64,000 nt of DNA from Conchocele bisecta (Eukaryota > Mollusca > Bivalvia > Lucinida > Thyasiridae), in NCBI GenBank assembly GCA_029237695.1, contig CM055274.1, positions 69,244,828 through 69,308,827 on the forward strand, given 5' to 3'. The notes under the pieces are model-generated. The model searched no databases and was not told the origin of the DNA. It saw only the letters and a program-made list of their open reading frames with translations. Shown in pieces: positions 1-11,445 of this stretch (positions are counted from its first letter, which is position 1; every line of letters starts with the position of its first letter). Both the position numbers and the translations under genes were made by a program.

Positions 1-727
1 TGCCTACAACTCTCTCATTTGGGCAGATAGCCAAAAACTACCAGCGAAACGGAGATACAGAATTTTGTTGGCTTTTTAATGCAAAAAAAATATTTGAAAT
101 CGGTTAGATAATAAAAAAGTTATGACCATTTCAAATTTGAAAAATTGAAAAAAAACGTCCAAGTTTGAAAGACAATAGAATCAGAACTATTCAAGCCATT
201 GCTCTGAAAAATATCATCTTCTGTGCGGATGAATGTCCCGCGTGACGCTGTCGAAAAATTATGTTGCTGAGATTACTGTACAAATTGGAAACTGTTTTCA
301 AAGACCACCCGTTAAAATAAAATAAAAATCTGAAATTGTTGATTTTTTTCATTTTTCTCAATTTCACATGTCTATAGCTCTCTCATTTGAGCAGATAGCC
401 AAACATTGTCAGCGAAGCGAAGATAGAAAATTCTCGCAGCTTTACAATTCAAAAAGAATTTTTGAAATCGGTTGGAAAATAAGAAAGTTATAGGAAATTA
501 TATGATAAATGACGTCACTTCCGGTTTCGTAAAAATTGACGTCATGAGAATTCTGAAAATTGCGTTGTTCTCGTCTCACTGTTGATGCGAATCGGAATAC
601 AAAATTTGAAGTCGATCCGACCAGCGGTTTGGGCTGTAGACTGAAGGGCTGAATAAAAAAAAAAAACAAAAAAAAACCAACGAATACAATAGGTTTTCGG
701 CGCAGCGGAAAGCCGCCTCAAACCTAA
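1..727 (+). repeat. Interspersed repeat family A, copy 1
   Basis: The stretch is nearly identical to 1970-2698 and 3031-3752. It is AT-rich with two internal, diverged sub-repeats that both carry the phrase CTCTCATTTG(G/A)GCAGATAGCC, near 11 and 379. It ends with a poly-A-rich stretch and then a G/C-rich hairpin that terminates in CCTCAAACCT. Short open frames here only reflect low complexity. The family is not recognised; the poly-A run plus terminal hairpin could be a SINE-like or Helitron-like 3' end, but neither is shown. Confidence 0.85.
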
Positions 728-956
728 CTAGAGCAGCTGAAGCTGCATCAACGGTTTGAGGCTTGATGTACTGACAAACGTACACTGGCAAAGTGATTAG
801 AAGACATTGCCAATGACGAAAACATATGAAACTCAAAAAAAATTGATGCAATTCCAATGAAATTGAAAAAATAAAGTTTTGTATTTTCAGAATCGCTTGA
901 CTATTCTAAGCATTTTTCATTATATAACGTTCTACGAAATGTGTACCGTTAACCCC
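728..956. other. Unassigned spacer
   Basis: Between repeat A and the candidate exon at 998-1200 I see only AT-rich sequence with small palindromes (for example AGCAGCTGAAGCTGC near 732). If the candidate - strand gene is real, this is the start of its first intron. Confidence 0.4.
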
Positions 957-997
957 CTAGTCTGACATTGAAGTTGAGACGATTCTAAAGCACTCAC

Positions 998-1200
998 AGC
1001 ATGTCAGTTCGTATATAAAATGAAAATTGTTTAAGTTCGAGTCCAAATCTAAATCTCCACGTAACTCGTTCCATTTGGTGATTTGGTCGCCAATATTAAC
1101 CACTATATCTCTCTCTCTGTACTGCCTGTCCCTCAGACATTTCGCCTTTTTTTTGGCCGACGCCGTTTCATACAATTTCCGTCCTGGACGTTTCGACATG
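998..1200 (-). CDS. Candidate first coding exon of an unrecognised basic protein
   Basis: On the - strand an ATG at 1198-1200 opens a frame that stays open to 957. A strong donor (CT|GTGAGT, plus-strand 992-997) would end the exon at 998 after 67 codons and two bases. The peptide begins MSKRPGRKLYETASAKKKAK, is rich in Lys/Arg, and continues with a Trp-containing stretch, NIGDQITKWNELRGDLDLDS. This resembles, from memory, a small region found in uncharacterised animal proteins of the form 'vNiG.a..rW..Lk..l.l.sd', but I cannot name a family. Support for a real gene is the basic non-repetitive peptide, the donor, and a perfect NRF1-like palindrome 50 bp upstream. No later exon was found: the sequence to the left is repeat A, so the rest may lie outside the window. 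It could also be a first exon stranded by transposition. Confidence 0.4.
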
Positions 1201-1250
1201 TTGATATTCTTGTTTACATATTGGGAAGCCGACTGGCGCGCGTAGTATAC

Positions 1251-1262
1251 TGCGCATGCGCA
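1251..1262. promoter_or_regulatory. NRF1-type palindrome (TGCGCATGCGCA)
   Basis: This is a perfect match to the NRF1 consensus core (GCGCATGCGC), about 50 bp upstream of the candidate - strand ATG at 1200. It lies in a locally CpG-rich patch (1235-1330) in an otherwise AT-rich region, which is what a metazoan core promoter for a housekeeping-type gene looks like. There is no TATA box close by. Confidence 0.5.
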
Positions 1263-1316
1263 CCGCAAGCCGTGATGTGAAAGTCGTCGTCCACGCACAT
1301 TATCAAAATAGACTGT

Positions 1317-1480
1317 TACCGCCGCGCGTCGCTAACAGTAAATTGATAATTAATAAATGATTATATTTGTATAGCGGGCACTCGTAATGTTTAGAACTGG
1401 TGGAATAGTGACATAATTATACACTTATTTAATTCCTATAAAGAACATTTTGTGCCTACTGCGTGGGCATGTACCTTTAA
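1317..1480 (+). repeat. Repeat family B, copy 1 (3' part only)
   Basis: It matches the right half of the family B element seen complete at 43157-43612: GTATAGCGGGCACTCGTAAT, then a Trp-rich-looking AACTGGTGGAATAGTGAC, then CCTATAAAGAACA and GCCTACTGCGTGGGCATGTA. The left half is missing. Confidence 0.75.
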
Positions 1481-1628
1481 CAAACGCTGGTAAGTGCTAG
1501 ACAGTGACCTCATGAACTTAACACGTTGCTAAGATCAAAGGATTTAGCCGCAGCCACAGGCATTCGGCCTGTTTCGGCTTTCATCGGTATAATTATCATG
1601 ATTATGTTGAACAACAAAGAAAGTAAAA

Positions 1629-3752
1629 AAATGAAAGAACCAAACTTCAAATGCCTACAACTCTCTCATTTGGGCAGATAGCCAAAAACTACCAGCGAAA
1701 CGGAGATAGAGAATTTTGTTGGCTTTTTAATGGAAAAAAAATATTTGAAATCGGTTAGATAATAACAAAGTTATGAACATTTAAAATTTGAAAAATTGAA
1801 AAAAAAAACTTCAAATGCATGTAGCTCTCTCATTTGAGCAGATAGCTAAAAACTACCAGCGAATTGGAGATAGAGAATTTTATTGGCTTTTTAATGCAAA
1901 AAAAATATTTGAAATCGGTTGAATAATAAGGAAGTTATGACCATTTCAATTTTTTTTAAAAACTTCAAATGCCTACAACTCTCTCATTTGGGCAGATAGC
2001 CAAAAACTACCAGCGAAACGGAGATAGAGAATTTTGTTGGCTTTTTAATGCAAAAAAAATATTTGAAATCGGTTAGATAATAAAAAAGTTATGACCATTT
2101 CAAATTTGAAAAATTGAAAAAAAACGTCCAAGTTTGAAAGACAATAGAATCAGAACTATTCAAGCCATTGCTCTGAAAAATATCATCTTCTGTGCGGATG
2201 AATGTCCCGCGTGACGCTGTTAAAAAATTATGTTGCTGAGATTAATGTACAAATTGGAAACTGTTTTCAAAGACCACCCGTTAAAATAAAATAAAAATCT
2301 GAAATTGTTGATTTTTTTCATTTTTCTCAATTTCACATGTCTATAGCTCTCTCATTTGAGCAGATAGCCAAACATTGTCAGCGAAGCGAAGATAGCGAAT
2401 TCTCGCAGCTTTACAATTCAAAAAGAATTTTTGAAATCGGTTGGAAAATAAGGAAGTTATAGGAAATTATATGATATATGACGTCACTTCCGGTTTCGTA
2501 AAAAGTGACGTCATGAGAATTCTGAAAATTGCGTTATTCTCGTTTCACTGTTGATGCGAATCGGTATACAAAATTTGAAGTCGATCCGACCAGCGGTTTG
2601 GGCTGTAGACTGAAGGGCTGAATAAAAAAAAAAAAAAAAAAAAAAAACCAACGAATACAATAGGTTTTCGGCGCAGCGGAAAGCCGCCTCAAACCTAAAA
2701 AAATGAAAGAACCAAACTTCAAATGCCTACAACTCTCTCATTTGGGCAGATAGCCAAAAACTACCAGCGAAGCGGAGATAGAGAATTTTGTTGGCTTTTT
2801 AATGGAAAAAAAATATTTGAAATCGGTTAGATAATAACAAAGTTATGAACATTTAAAATTTGAAAAATTGAAAAAAAAACGTCCAAGTTTGAAAGGCAAT
2901 AGAATCGGAACTCTTCAAGCTATAGCGGAGATAGAGAATTTTATTGGCTTTTTAATGCAAAAAAAATATTTGAAATCGGTTGAATAATAAGGAAGTTATG
3001 ACCATTTCAATTTTTTTTAAAAACTTCAAATGCCTACAACTCTCTCATTTGGGCAGATAGCCAAAAACTACCAGCGAAACGGAGATAGAGAATTTTGTTG
3101 GCTTTTTAATGCAAAAAAAATATTTGAAATCGGTTAGATAATAAAAAAGTTATGACCATTTCAAATTTGAAAAATTGAAAAAAAACGTCCAAGTTTGAAA
3201 GACAATAGAATCAGAACTATTCAAGCCATTGCTCTGAAAAATATCATCTTCTGTGCGGATGAATGTCCCGCGTGACGCTGTCGAAAAATTATGTTGCTGA
3301 GATTACTGTACAAATTGGAAACTGTTTTCAAAGACCACCCGTTAAAATAAAATAAAAATCTGAAATTGTTGATTTTTTTCATTTTTCTCAATTTCACATG
3401 TCTATAGCTCTCTTATTTGAGCAGATAGCCAAACATTGTCAGCGAAGCGAAGATAGAGAATTCTCGCAGCTTTACAATTCAAAAAGAATTTTTGAAATCG
3501 GTTGGAAAATAAGGAAGTTATAGGGAATTATATGATATATGACGTCACTTCCGGTTTCGTAAAAAGTGACGTCATGAGAATTCTGAAAATTGAGTTATTC
3601 TCGTCTCACTGTTGATGCGAATCGGTATACAAAATTTGAAGTCGATCCGACCAGCGGTTTGGGCAGTAGTCTCGACGGCTGAATAAAAAGAAAAAAAAGA
3701 AAAAAAAAACCAACGAAAACAAAAGGTTTGAGGAATCAAATTCCTCAAACCT
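1629..3752 (+). repeat. Tandem duplication of about 1.06 kb of repeat family A
   Basis: Two successive units, about 1629-2697 and 2698-3752, both start with AAAATGAAAGAACCAAACTT and both contain one short A fragment followed by a full A copy (1970-2698 and 3031-3752). The second unit differs where part of its short fragment has been exchanged around 2880-2940. The high identity between units points to a recent duplication. Confidence 0.8.
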
Positions 3753-3811
3753 AAAAAGAAAAAAAAAACCAACGAAAACAAAAGGTTTGAGGAATCAAAT
3801 TCCTCAAACCT
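3724..3811. repeat. Hairpin end of repeat A, duplicated 59 bp apart
   Basis: A near-perfect stem, AGGTTTGAGGAAT/ATTCCTCAAACCT, occurs at 3724-3752 and again at 3783-3811. The sequence between them is a direct repeat. Elsewhere in the family the same end carries a different stem built on CGGCGCAGC / AAAGCCGCC. Confidence 0.75.
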
Positions 3812-3812
3812 A

Positions 3813-4330
3813 ATAACGAAGCTGACGTCACATCCGTTTGCTCTATTTTGAAAACTTGAAAAAAAGACGTTCATCTTTGACATCCAATAGAACCGGAAGT
3901 AGTCAAGATAGAGCTCTGAAAATTATCATCTTTTATGCGCCGGACACTCCCCTATCACACTGGCAAGAAATTATGTTGCTGACATTACTGTACAAATTGG
4001 AAAACGTTTGTAAAGACCACCCGTTATCAGCCGAAATTCGGCAAAAATTCGGCAAAATCGTTGAAAAGTATGTACATTTTTCAACTTCAAATGCACATAG
4101 CTCTCTTATTTGACCAGATATCCGAGAACTGTCAGCGAGTTCGAGATAGAGTGGCATTAAGAGATTTCTGAAAATCTCTAAGTCTCGACTCACACTTGAT
4201 CCGAATCGGCATGCAAATTTGAAGTCGATCCGACCAGCGGTTTGGGCTGTAGACTGAACGGTTGAATAAAAAAAAAGAAAATACGAAAACAATAGGTTTT
4301 CGGCGCAGCTGAAAGCCGCCTCAAACCTAA
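3813..4330 (+). repeat. Diverged member of repeat family A
   Basis: It shares the middle and end of family A (ATCCGACCAGCGGTTTGGGC, the poly-A run and the terminal AAAGCCGCCTCAAACCTAA) but diverges strongly from copies 1-3 in the first 300 bp. It is an older or sister-subfamily insertion next to the young duplication. Confidence 0.65.
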
Positions 4331-4369
4331 TAAATAAATATGGGAAGAAAACTAATATGTTAGTGAGGT

Positions 4370-4625
4370 GCGAGTTCTTGCGTGCGACGCACTTTTGGGT
4401 CGTGACCTATGCATGTGTGAGGTGTCATGAAAATAATCCAAAGGGTATTCGAGTTATTCTCCGGACATGAAATTAGTGCGCAAAACTAACAAAGGCAGAT
4501 ACCCAGAATATTAATAAGGCAAACGTAGTCATTCCTGCACGCAACACACATGTGGGTCGTGGTCTATGCATGTGTTGAACATATTCCAAAGGGGTATTCG
4601 AGTTGTGCTCCGGACAAGACGTATC
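4370..4625. repeat. Two diverged tandem copies of a ~150-bp unit
   Basis: The phrases GGGTCGTG(A/G)(C/T)CTATGCATGTGT and GTATTCGAGTT..CTCCGGACA occur at about 4394-4470 and 4553-4620 in the same order. No coding potential is evident. Confidence 0.6.
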
Positions 4626-5699
4626 TGCGGTGGACGCGGACGATGTGCGGTGTCTAATCCATAGTATCACCGACTTTCGAAATTGGCAAGCAGTTTACAC
4701 ACTTCCCACGTAATTACATAGGATTGCCCCGTTCTTTACTCCCAAAATGGAGACAGGGGACAAAGCATAGCATGTACAAACATACTACAGTCCTCCGAAC
4801 AAATTTTCGATCGTACCAGACATGCGAGATCATGCATTCTGTACGCAATACATGTCTTATGTTTGGCACGGCTGGCACTTGACACCGATGTGTTATCTTC
4901 GAGACTAGACGACACGACATGCCCTTCCATTTAACACGATATTTCCGAAACAATTCTCTCGCAAGTCCACAAGGAAACCCATGTAATTGAAATCATAGTG
5001 CAGCGGCGATATTCGTCACTAGCAATCGCTTCAATCCGCCCTCCCCTCAAATATATACACATTTTGTCACGCGTACACACTTTGATTGAATAGTTTGATG
5101 TATGATTTGGCAGCATGTGTAGATCAATGACAGACTGCCTGAACGTGTAGCATTATCTTGGACCAGGCGCTTACGCGGAGTCTAGAATTTCACGTGAAAA
5201 AATATTATTATTTTCTTATGTCTTACCAATAGTGTATGTAGCTACCATCAATACAACTAAGTAATAACAGCATATTCTTTTAATGAGAAATGATACAAAA
5301 TACAGAAACACTATTTAGAAAGGGTTATTCCCCTAATAGGTTGTTATATTCCGCATGGCTTCCGCACCCCGCACCCTTCTGACACATCTTAGGAAAGTTG
5401 ATGGTGTTTTATTTACAGAGAATCCATCCCTAAACCTAAACCTAAATCCTGGATCCGCCCCTGGGTCCATACTGCATTCATTACAACGGATGTTACACAA
5501 GTTAATGATTCTCCTGTGACAGCTGTGGTTGCGTATTTAAGGGAGGAGCAGCGACAATGATTGTAGGCACCAAAAAAATGTACGAGGGTTGTTAAAAAAT
5601 AACATAGAATGTCTCTCCAAGAGGTTTGTGATGAGACATCCTACCATAAACATTACATTTATGTAAACCAGCTCCACAAGTACGCATCATAGGAAAGCG
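4626..5699. other. No gene seen; one hAT-like terminal sequence
   Basis: I see no convincing gene here. At 5453-5463 ATCCGCCCCTG matches the right end of the hAT-like MITE at 60872-61042; no matching left end is visible, so it is a solo or truncated end. Confidence 0.4.
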
Positions 5700-7660
5700 A
5701 TACGGCTTATCCGAAGCTATCTATCTATCTCTATAGTATACTGTACACCTCGCGAGGATTAGTAGCAGTTGCGCGTACGGACAAATTAAGTGTAAAAGGT
5801 GACTGTAAAGCAAGTATTGACAATAATGGTTGTAGGAGTTGAAATAGTATGAAGATAGTAAAAACAAGCTAAAAACATTGCACAGCATGTTTACGGTTTG
5901 GTATGTTGGAGGTTGCCAATGTGTGACCTGAATTGATCTAGGTCTTCGAGTTTGGCAACCTCCGGGGCAAGGGCGACCATTGCACAACCGCCACGGGAAA
6001 GAAGGAGAATTTATAGACATCTTTTAAAGTATGAATTTGTTTGAAGATCATTGAATGGCAATATCGAGAAACCCTGTCGGTTGTATGAAAGTATTGAGAG
6101 AAGGGTACATCGACCTAACCATAAACAATTTTGTGGAATAAGCAGAGTCGGGCGTCTGATCTGCGCTGTTCAAGGGTGCGCCATCCTAACTTGTCTAGCA
6201 TATCTGAGACACTGGAGTAAGTGGAGTAGTCATTTAGTGTCCAGCATGCAGAGCGGCGCTGGACCATTTCAATTATGTGTATATTGTCTTTTGTATGTGG
6301 GTCCCAAATTGAGGAATCGTATTCAACTTGGGGGCGGACAAGTGCTTTATAAGTGTGTTCTTTAATTTTACTGTTTGTGGAGCGGATGTTTCTGCGGACA
6401 AATCCTAGAGTTTTGTTTGCCTTATTGGTAATATTTTCGATGTGGCTGTTCCATGGCAAATTGGTGGATATGGTTACGTCGATATATTTTTCTGACGGAA
6501 CAGATTGGAGGATTTGTCCGTGAAGTCTGTAAAGTGATTTGATAGGTGAACGAGACCTTGTAATGTGTATTACCTGAAAGTTGAATGGGTTGAAGTGCAT
6601 ATCCCAATCATTTTCACAGATTTGTAGGATATCAAGGTCATTCTGCAAGGTTGTGTCATCATGTGAATTGTTGATAGTCAAGCAAAAAGACGGCCTTGGG
6701 AGGTAATATTTTGTTGAAGGTCATTGATGTATACCAGGAAGGGAATTGGGCCAAGAACTGAGCCCTGTGGGACGCCAGAGGTTACTGGAATTGACTCCGA
6801 CTCACCACCCTCGATGACAACTCTTTGTTTCCTGTGATTAAGGAACGCTTTGATCCAGTTAAGCGTGTTCTTTCTTACTCCATACTGATGTAGTTTATGA
6901 GCAAGCTTGTTATGACTTACCTTATCAAAGGCCTTACTAAAATCCAAGAGTATTAAGTCGGTTTGCTGACCTGTGCTGGCAGTTCTGGCTAGGTCCTCGA
7001 CTAGCATGCACGTTGTGTTTCGCATGAACGACTTTCCCGGAAACCTTGTTGTAAATCATACAAAATATTGTTCTAGTTTAGGTGTCTGACCAGGTTTGAA
7101 GTGTCAATGTGTTCCATCACCTTACAAAGAATGCAAGTCCGCGAGATAGGGCGGTAGTTCTCAGCTGTAGATTTGTCACCTTTCTTAAAAGGAGGGGTCA
7201 CATTGGCGCTCGGCCAGTCCATGGGTAGCTTACCTGTGTCCAAAGAAGTTTGAAAAATCACCTGTATGATAGGAGCAATTTCCTGGCTTATGGGCCGTAT
7301 GTTGTCTGGACCTGCAGCGTTGCCTGGTTTAAGGGTTTTTAGCAGCTTACCTATTGCATTGGTAGAAATGTGTATATCTGGCATGATAGGAGTGTTGTTT
7401 CGTAGTGGAGTGGATGAATATTCCACAGTTGTTGAATCAGTAAGGTCCTGGACTTTTTCTTGACACAGTTGTGAAGGACGTAATGGTGATTCAGGGAAAA
7501 AATCAGACTGAAACTGACAATTCAATTTGTTTGCCTTGTCTGTTATCCCTGAGTGCAGCATTCCGTCTTTTGTTAGTGGGGCTATACCTTGCTGATCCGG
7601 TCTGGAATTCTTCAAGACGAACGGTTGACCATATATGTATGCTTCTATGTCAGGACAGAT
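5700..7660 (-). pseudogene. 5'-truncated non-LTR retrotransposon (Jockey/CR1-like LINE), inactivated
   Basis: Read on the - strand, the reverse transcriptase of a non-LTR element runs from about 7660 down to 5890. Recognisable blocks in order are AGPDNI (~7310) and ENYRPIS (~7150), then the RT motifs [18 protein letters not shown] (~6920) and [19 protein letters not shown] (~6750). The post-RT block FNFQVIHITRSRSPI follows (~6570), then the C-terminal part TLGFVRRNI...VRPQVEYDSSIWDPH. A last fragment with SFFP/LP(R)RLP is at ~5960-6010. The element is broken several ways: a stop near 7073, a frameshift near 7025, another near 6115, and at 6670-6685 the frame ends inside the catalytic F-A-D-D motif, which is lost. 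The 3' end is marked by a GATA-type microsatellite (5717-5737), as usual for such tails. The N-terminal ORF1 and endonuclease are absent. Assignment to the Jockey/CR1 group is by motif style and is an inference. Confidence 0.85.
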
Positions 7661-8580
7661 GGACGGACTGACAAACTGATGTCAGTATTATCCATAATGT
7701 CACAATTACTTACCAACACAGCCAGATGTGGGTGTAAACTCAATAAGAATATTATAGAACTCCGTCAGCGGCGCCATATAATCAGATTGAGATGAAGGAC
7801 ACTTCGCAATTCAAATAAAGTTGGTGGGGTAATCGATCTGTTTTCATTGGATTGGCGTACATTTTGACTATTATTCAGTATTTATTTAAATTATTTGGAA
7901 ATGATCTGCAGTGTGTTTCGGCTAAATATATTTAGTATATTACATCGGATCCATAATATGTACTTTATATACAATTATAACGCTTTATTCACAAAACTTA
8001 AATGTATGTTAATACTTATCACATATACATGTAGCTTGCACATTGATGTTGTGTGTATTGTATCTAATACTATTTGCCATGGTATTTCAGACACTTTCAT
8101 ACCGAAATGAGCCAACTAATTCTCTAATAATGATAGCTACATCCGTGTATGTGTAGTTTCTAATTCAGCGAAAATTGGAGTGTCATCCGGATTTATTGTG
8201 ACATGTTGAGGTCACATATAAATATTAGCCTGGATGACAACCATGAACACGACCTTACCCCTGATGTCATTTTTCAGCTTTACTGTTACCAGTCTATTAC
8301 CAACTTCTTAACAAGTGTCAATATATGCGTTAGTGTCTTCTGTATGGTCATGATATACATTCAGCTAGTACAAATGTCAAGTGTAATTTGTTGAATGGTT
8401 TGACGAGAAGCAGGTAAAAAAATATATATCAGTAGCCGACTTCATAACTTTATAGGCATACTTATCTAGGTAAGTATACTTTGAGGTAGTAATCCTTTAT
8501 TTTTCACGAAATGCATATGTCATATTGAACTACCGACTGCATACATTTCATGATTAAAAATATGCAGAACTATTATCTAT
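7661..8580. other. No gene seen
   Basis: AT-rich sequence without recognisable repeats, RNA genes or coding evidence. The small open frames have no start context, splice signals or conserved motifs that I can see. Confidence 0.4.
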
Positions 8581-8650
8581 TATACTGAATTTATTACATT
8601 ATCACAGCCAAAATCCAAAATGGCTGTGATAATGTAATAAATTCAGTATA
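8581..8650. repeat. Perfect 30-bp inverted repeat with 10-bp loop
   Basis: The arms 8581-8610 and 8621-8650 are exact reverse complements starting TATACTGAATTTATTACATT; the loop is AAATCCAAAA. This is the form of a very short palindromic MITE or a recent fold-back insertion. It would form a stable RNA hairpin if transcribed. Confidence 0.85.
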
Positions 8651-8911
8651 CTAATAAAAATTAATAAATTTATCCTTAAATTGAAAATTTCTCCCTCAAA
8701 GTGTACTTAACAAGATAAGTATGCTTAGCAATTGTTTGTGAAATAGGCTACCGGTGGGTGGTTCATAAATACTACTATCTTTATTGCACATTGTATTTCT
8801 CCTGATTCTCAACAAAACCATCCAACTGGTGCCCCTCCCAGTATCAATGACGGGTGCGTACGCGCCTCCTTACACCCTTTCAACACCATCCACATGCCTG
8901 TATTGTGGTAT

Positions 8912-8958
8912 TGGCAAAAAGTGTAGATCCAGATGAGCCGGCTCGTGACCGTCACGTT
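8912..8958. repeat. Family G hairpin fragment
   Basis: GGCAAAAAGTGTAGATCCAG followed by ATGAGCCGGCTCGTGACCGT matches the left arm of the family G palindrome seen at 33404, 33803 and 34865. The right arm is not recognisable here. Confidence 0.5.
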
Positions 8959-9749
8959 TTGCAAGTAATTTATATATTTTGAGAACAAAAACACCCCATG
9001 TTCATAAATGGACTGGTCTGAAAATCAGTTTATGATGATTGGATTGGTTGCAAAATTAACATATCAAAATCAATTCCAGTTACATAGGGGTTAATCTGCC
9101 GAGATCTGTTTGTGTCGTGAATGTGCAAATAAAAATGTTTGGCCCTTCGCGCCGTCAATAACGCACCCCCACCACCCACCCTAAATTAATTCCTGCGTAT
9201 GGCCTGACGATATTGGTCTTTTCTGATAGTTCGAAACTTTGACTTTCTTAATCGGTTGTAATGATAATGTAAGTGACCATTTGTGATCATAGTTTGTGGC
9301 ACCTCCAACACTATATTTGCACACTGAGCACCATATGTATGTTTTTGGCGAGAACCATGAACAACACAGTAAATTGAGATGTGTGCTGGTGATATAGAGC
9401 AATCTAGATATGTTGGCGCATGAAGATTTAATCTATTTCTCTCACAAATGCCACGAGTTACAGCTAATAACTTCAGCAATATAAGAATCACGTTACACGT
9501 GTTATGTCACAGTACATGCATATAATCACTATCACTCTTAAGGTGACTTAGCCGGGTGTCATCTCATGCGCTTGCACCTATCTTATAATGTATAGTAGTA
9601 TGTGCACATGTCACTATTATAGTAAAACTGTATTTACTTACTTACTTACTTATATCACAAAGAGGACACTTCGGTCAACTATTAGTATGTCGCATGTGTA
9701 GTACATGTATGTGAATGCGACGAATGGTGTTGTCGATGACACGAGATAC
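8959..9749. other. No gene seen; (ACTT)n microsatellite
   Basis: Apart from a short ACTT/TACT microsatellite at 9633-9652, I see nothing identifiable here. Confidence 0.45.
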
Positions 9750-9764
9750 GTCCACATGAAACGT

Positions 9765-10085
9765 GTGTTTATGTTTGTCAAAAAGTTTGTTCACGTTTCT
9801 TCGTCATGATATAACGTGATTATATTACGTGACGGATTACTTCAATAGTTTGACACCTCATACATGTGAGCATTTGGAACACACTCATGCCACCATTAAT
9901 ATTGACCTTCATCGTGTTGACCGTCACATGGCCATTGTTTACGCCTTTTAGTTTGTACAAGTTTCTTAAACATGATATAACTTTCATATTACTTGACGGA
10001 TTGCTTCAATATTTTGACACGAGACACATGTGATAATTCGGAAAATACTCAGGCAGCAATTAACATAACCTTGACCATTTTCGGG
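9765..10085. repeat. Two diverged tandem copies of a ~180-bp unit
   Basis: AAGTTT(C/G)TT, then CATGATATAAC, ATATTAC(G/T)TGACGGATT and CTTCAATA(G/T)TTTGACAC recur in the same order at about 9780-9900 and 9955-10060. Each is followed by a line with 'TTGACC'. The period is similar to other repeat families in the window (see findings). Confidence 0.6.
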
Positions 10086-10093
10086 TTTAATGT

Positions 10094-10398
10094 TGGGGTC
10101 CCATCTGTTAGGCACATATACTTTTTATAGCCAGTGCCCGCTATGCAGATATAATAACTCATTTAGTAATCTTCAAATTTCTGATAGAGACACGCGATTG
10201 TATCTGGCTATTTTGATATGCGAATGAGGTATGACATTTTTAAATTACAAATGTATTTATATCAACTAAATGTGTATCCTGAATAAATATTTGTATAGAT
10301 ATATTATAATGCATAATCATTATACATCGAACAATAGAGAGAACACATAGTTGTTTCCGTACACTTTAAGGAAACTCGGTTATCGCCCCTGATATCAA
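10094..10398 (-). repeat. Repeat family B, copy 2
   Basis: Reverse orientation. It runs from GGGGTCCCATCTGTTAGGCA through AGTGCCCGCTATGCAGATAT to GGTTATCGCCCCTGATATCA. It is moderately diverged from copies at 21939, 26140, 35912 and 43157. Confidence 0.8.
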
Positions 10399-10576
10399 AC
10401 TGGCACATGTTCATGCGCATGTTACGGTCAAGTGCCTCTGCAGGCGCTTCGCCGCTTCCATGGCAGAATTTCTGTATTGAGAAAGAAGGCAAAATATTAA
10501 ACAACAGCAGACGAAAAGTATCGTTTTCAACAGTCTAAGGGTTAAGGAATTAAGTCATATATAGAAACACTTGACT

Positions 10577-11445
10577 TCAATGATAATTGCTTCATGAGAG
10601 TGATGTGATATATGAAGATAACATATGTGAATATTGTCTCGTTACTGTATACTATATGGAGATGTGCCATATCCGCCATCTTTGTATGTACAAGCGATCG
10701 TACAGTTTCACCACTTCGTGCATTTGACACATACAGCAAATAATACGACAGTAAACCAAATAAAAGTTGGTGCAATACATACTAGACAGATATGACAACG
10801 GCAAGCTATAACTATTATGCCAGCAAACTATACAAAAGACTACATATCAGAGCAGTTCTCCCATCAATCTCAAAATAAATGTTGATGTGTAAACTTTTCA
10901 ATATGATGCACAACCTATTGTTACTGTACACGTTACTCTTAGGTAAAGCCATATCTACTCGCATAGTAGGTGAGTAGATACCAGTGACAATACACTCAGA
11001 TAACCGGTTACATGTCACTGGATTTGATAGCTAATAACAGAGTACAGTAGTGGGTATATATGGTACGTGTTGTGTGGTTGGCCAGGTAAACGTGATACAC
11101 TGTGCGATTTTATGTGTAAGTGAATTTATAATGGTGGTTCATGTTTTTAAAAACAGGGGCACAAACCTGTCAAGAAAACTGACATATTTTACAGTTTGGT
11201 GTAATGTAATTGATAGGAGTCCGTTCTCCTGGCTTTTCTACATGTGATTAGCTGCATTATATCATATGTTCTACTTCACATTTTGAGTTTTTTGTCAAAC
11301 GGCAGAACAGGTGAAACTGGCTGATTGCTGGAACACACAAAGATGGCCGAATTGGCCACTCCATGTCGCATAGGATACAGTAACGAGGCAGTATTCACAT
11401 ATATGTTATATATATTCACATTTATGAAGCAATTATCTTTTAATT
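10577..11445. repeat. Long inverted repeat (~140-bp arms, ~580-bp interior)
   Basis: The left arm (about 10577-10715) and right arm (about 11296-11445) are imperfect reverse complements. Shared blocks are GATAATTGCTTCAT, ATATGTGAATA(T/C)TG, CTCGTTACTGTAT and GCCATCTTTGT. The interior holds no recognisable transposase. This looks like a non-autonomous DNA transposon with long terminal inverted repeats, or two head-to-head copies of a shorter repeat. Confidence 0.6.

Noticed and set aside
3838..4113. 91-codon + frame
   Set aside because: Lies within repeat family A, where the same sequence in other copies has stops.
5453..5463. Complete hAT-like element
   Set aside because: Only the right end is present; no left end with CAGGGGCGGA was found within 1 kb.
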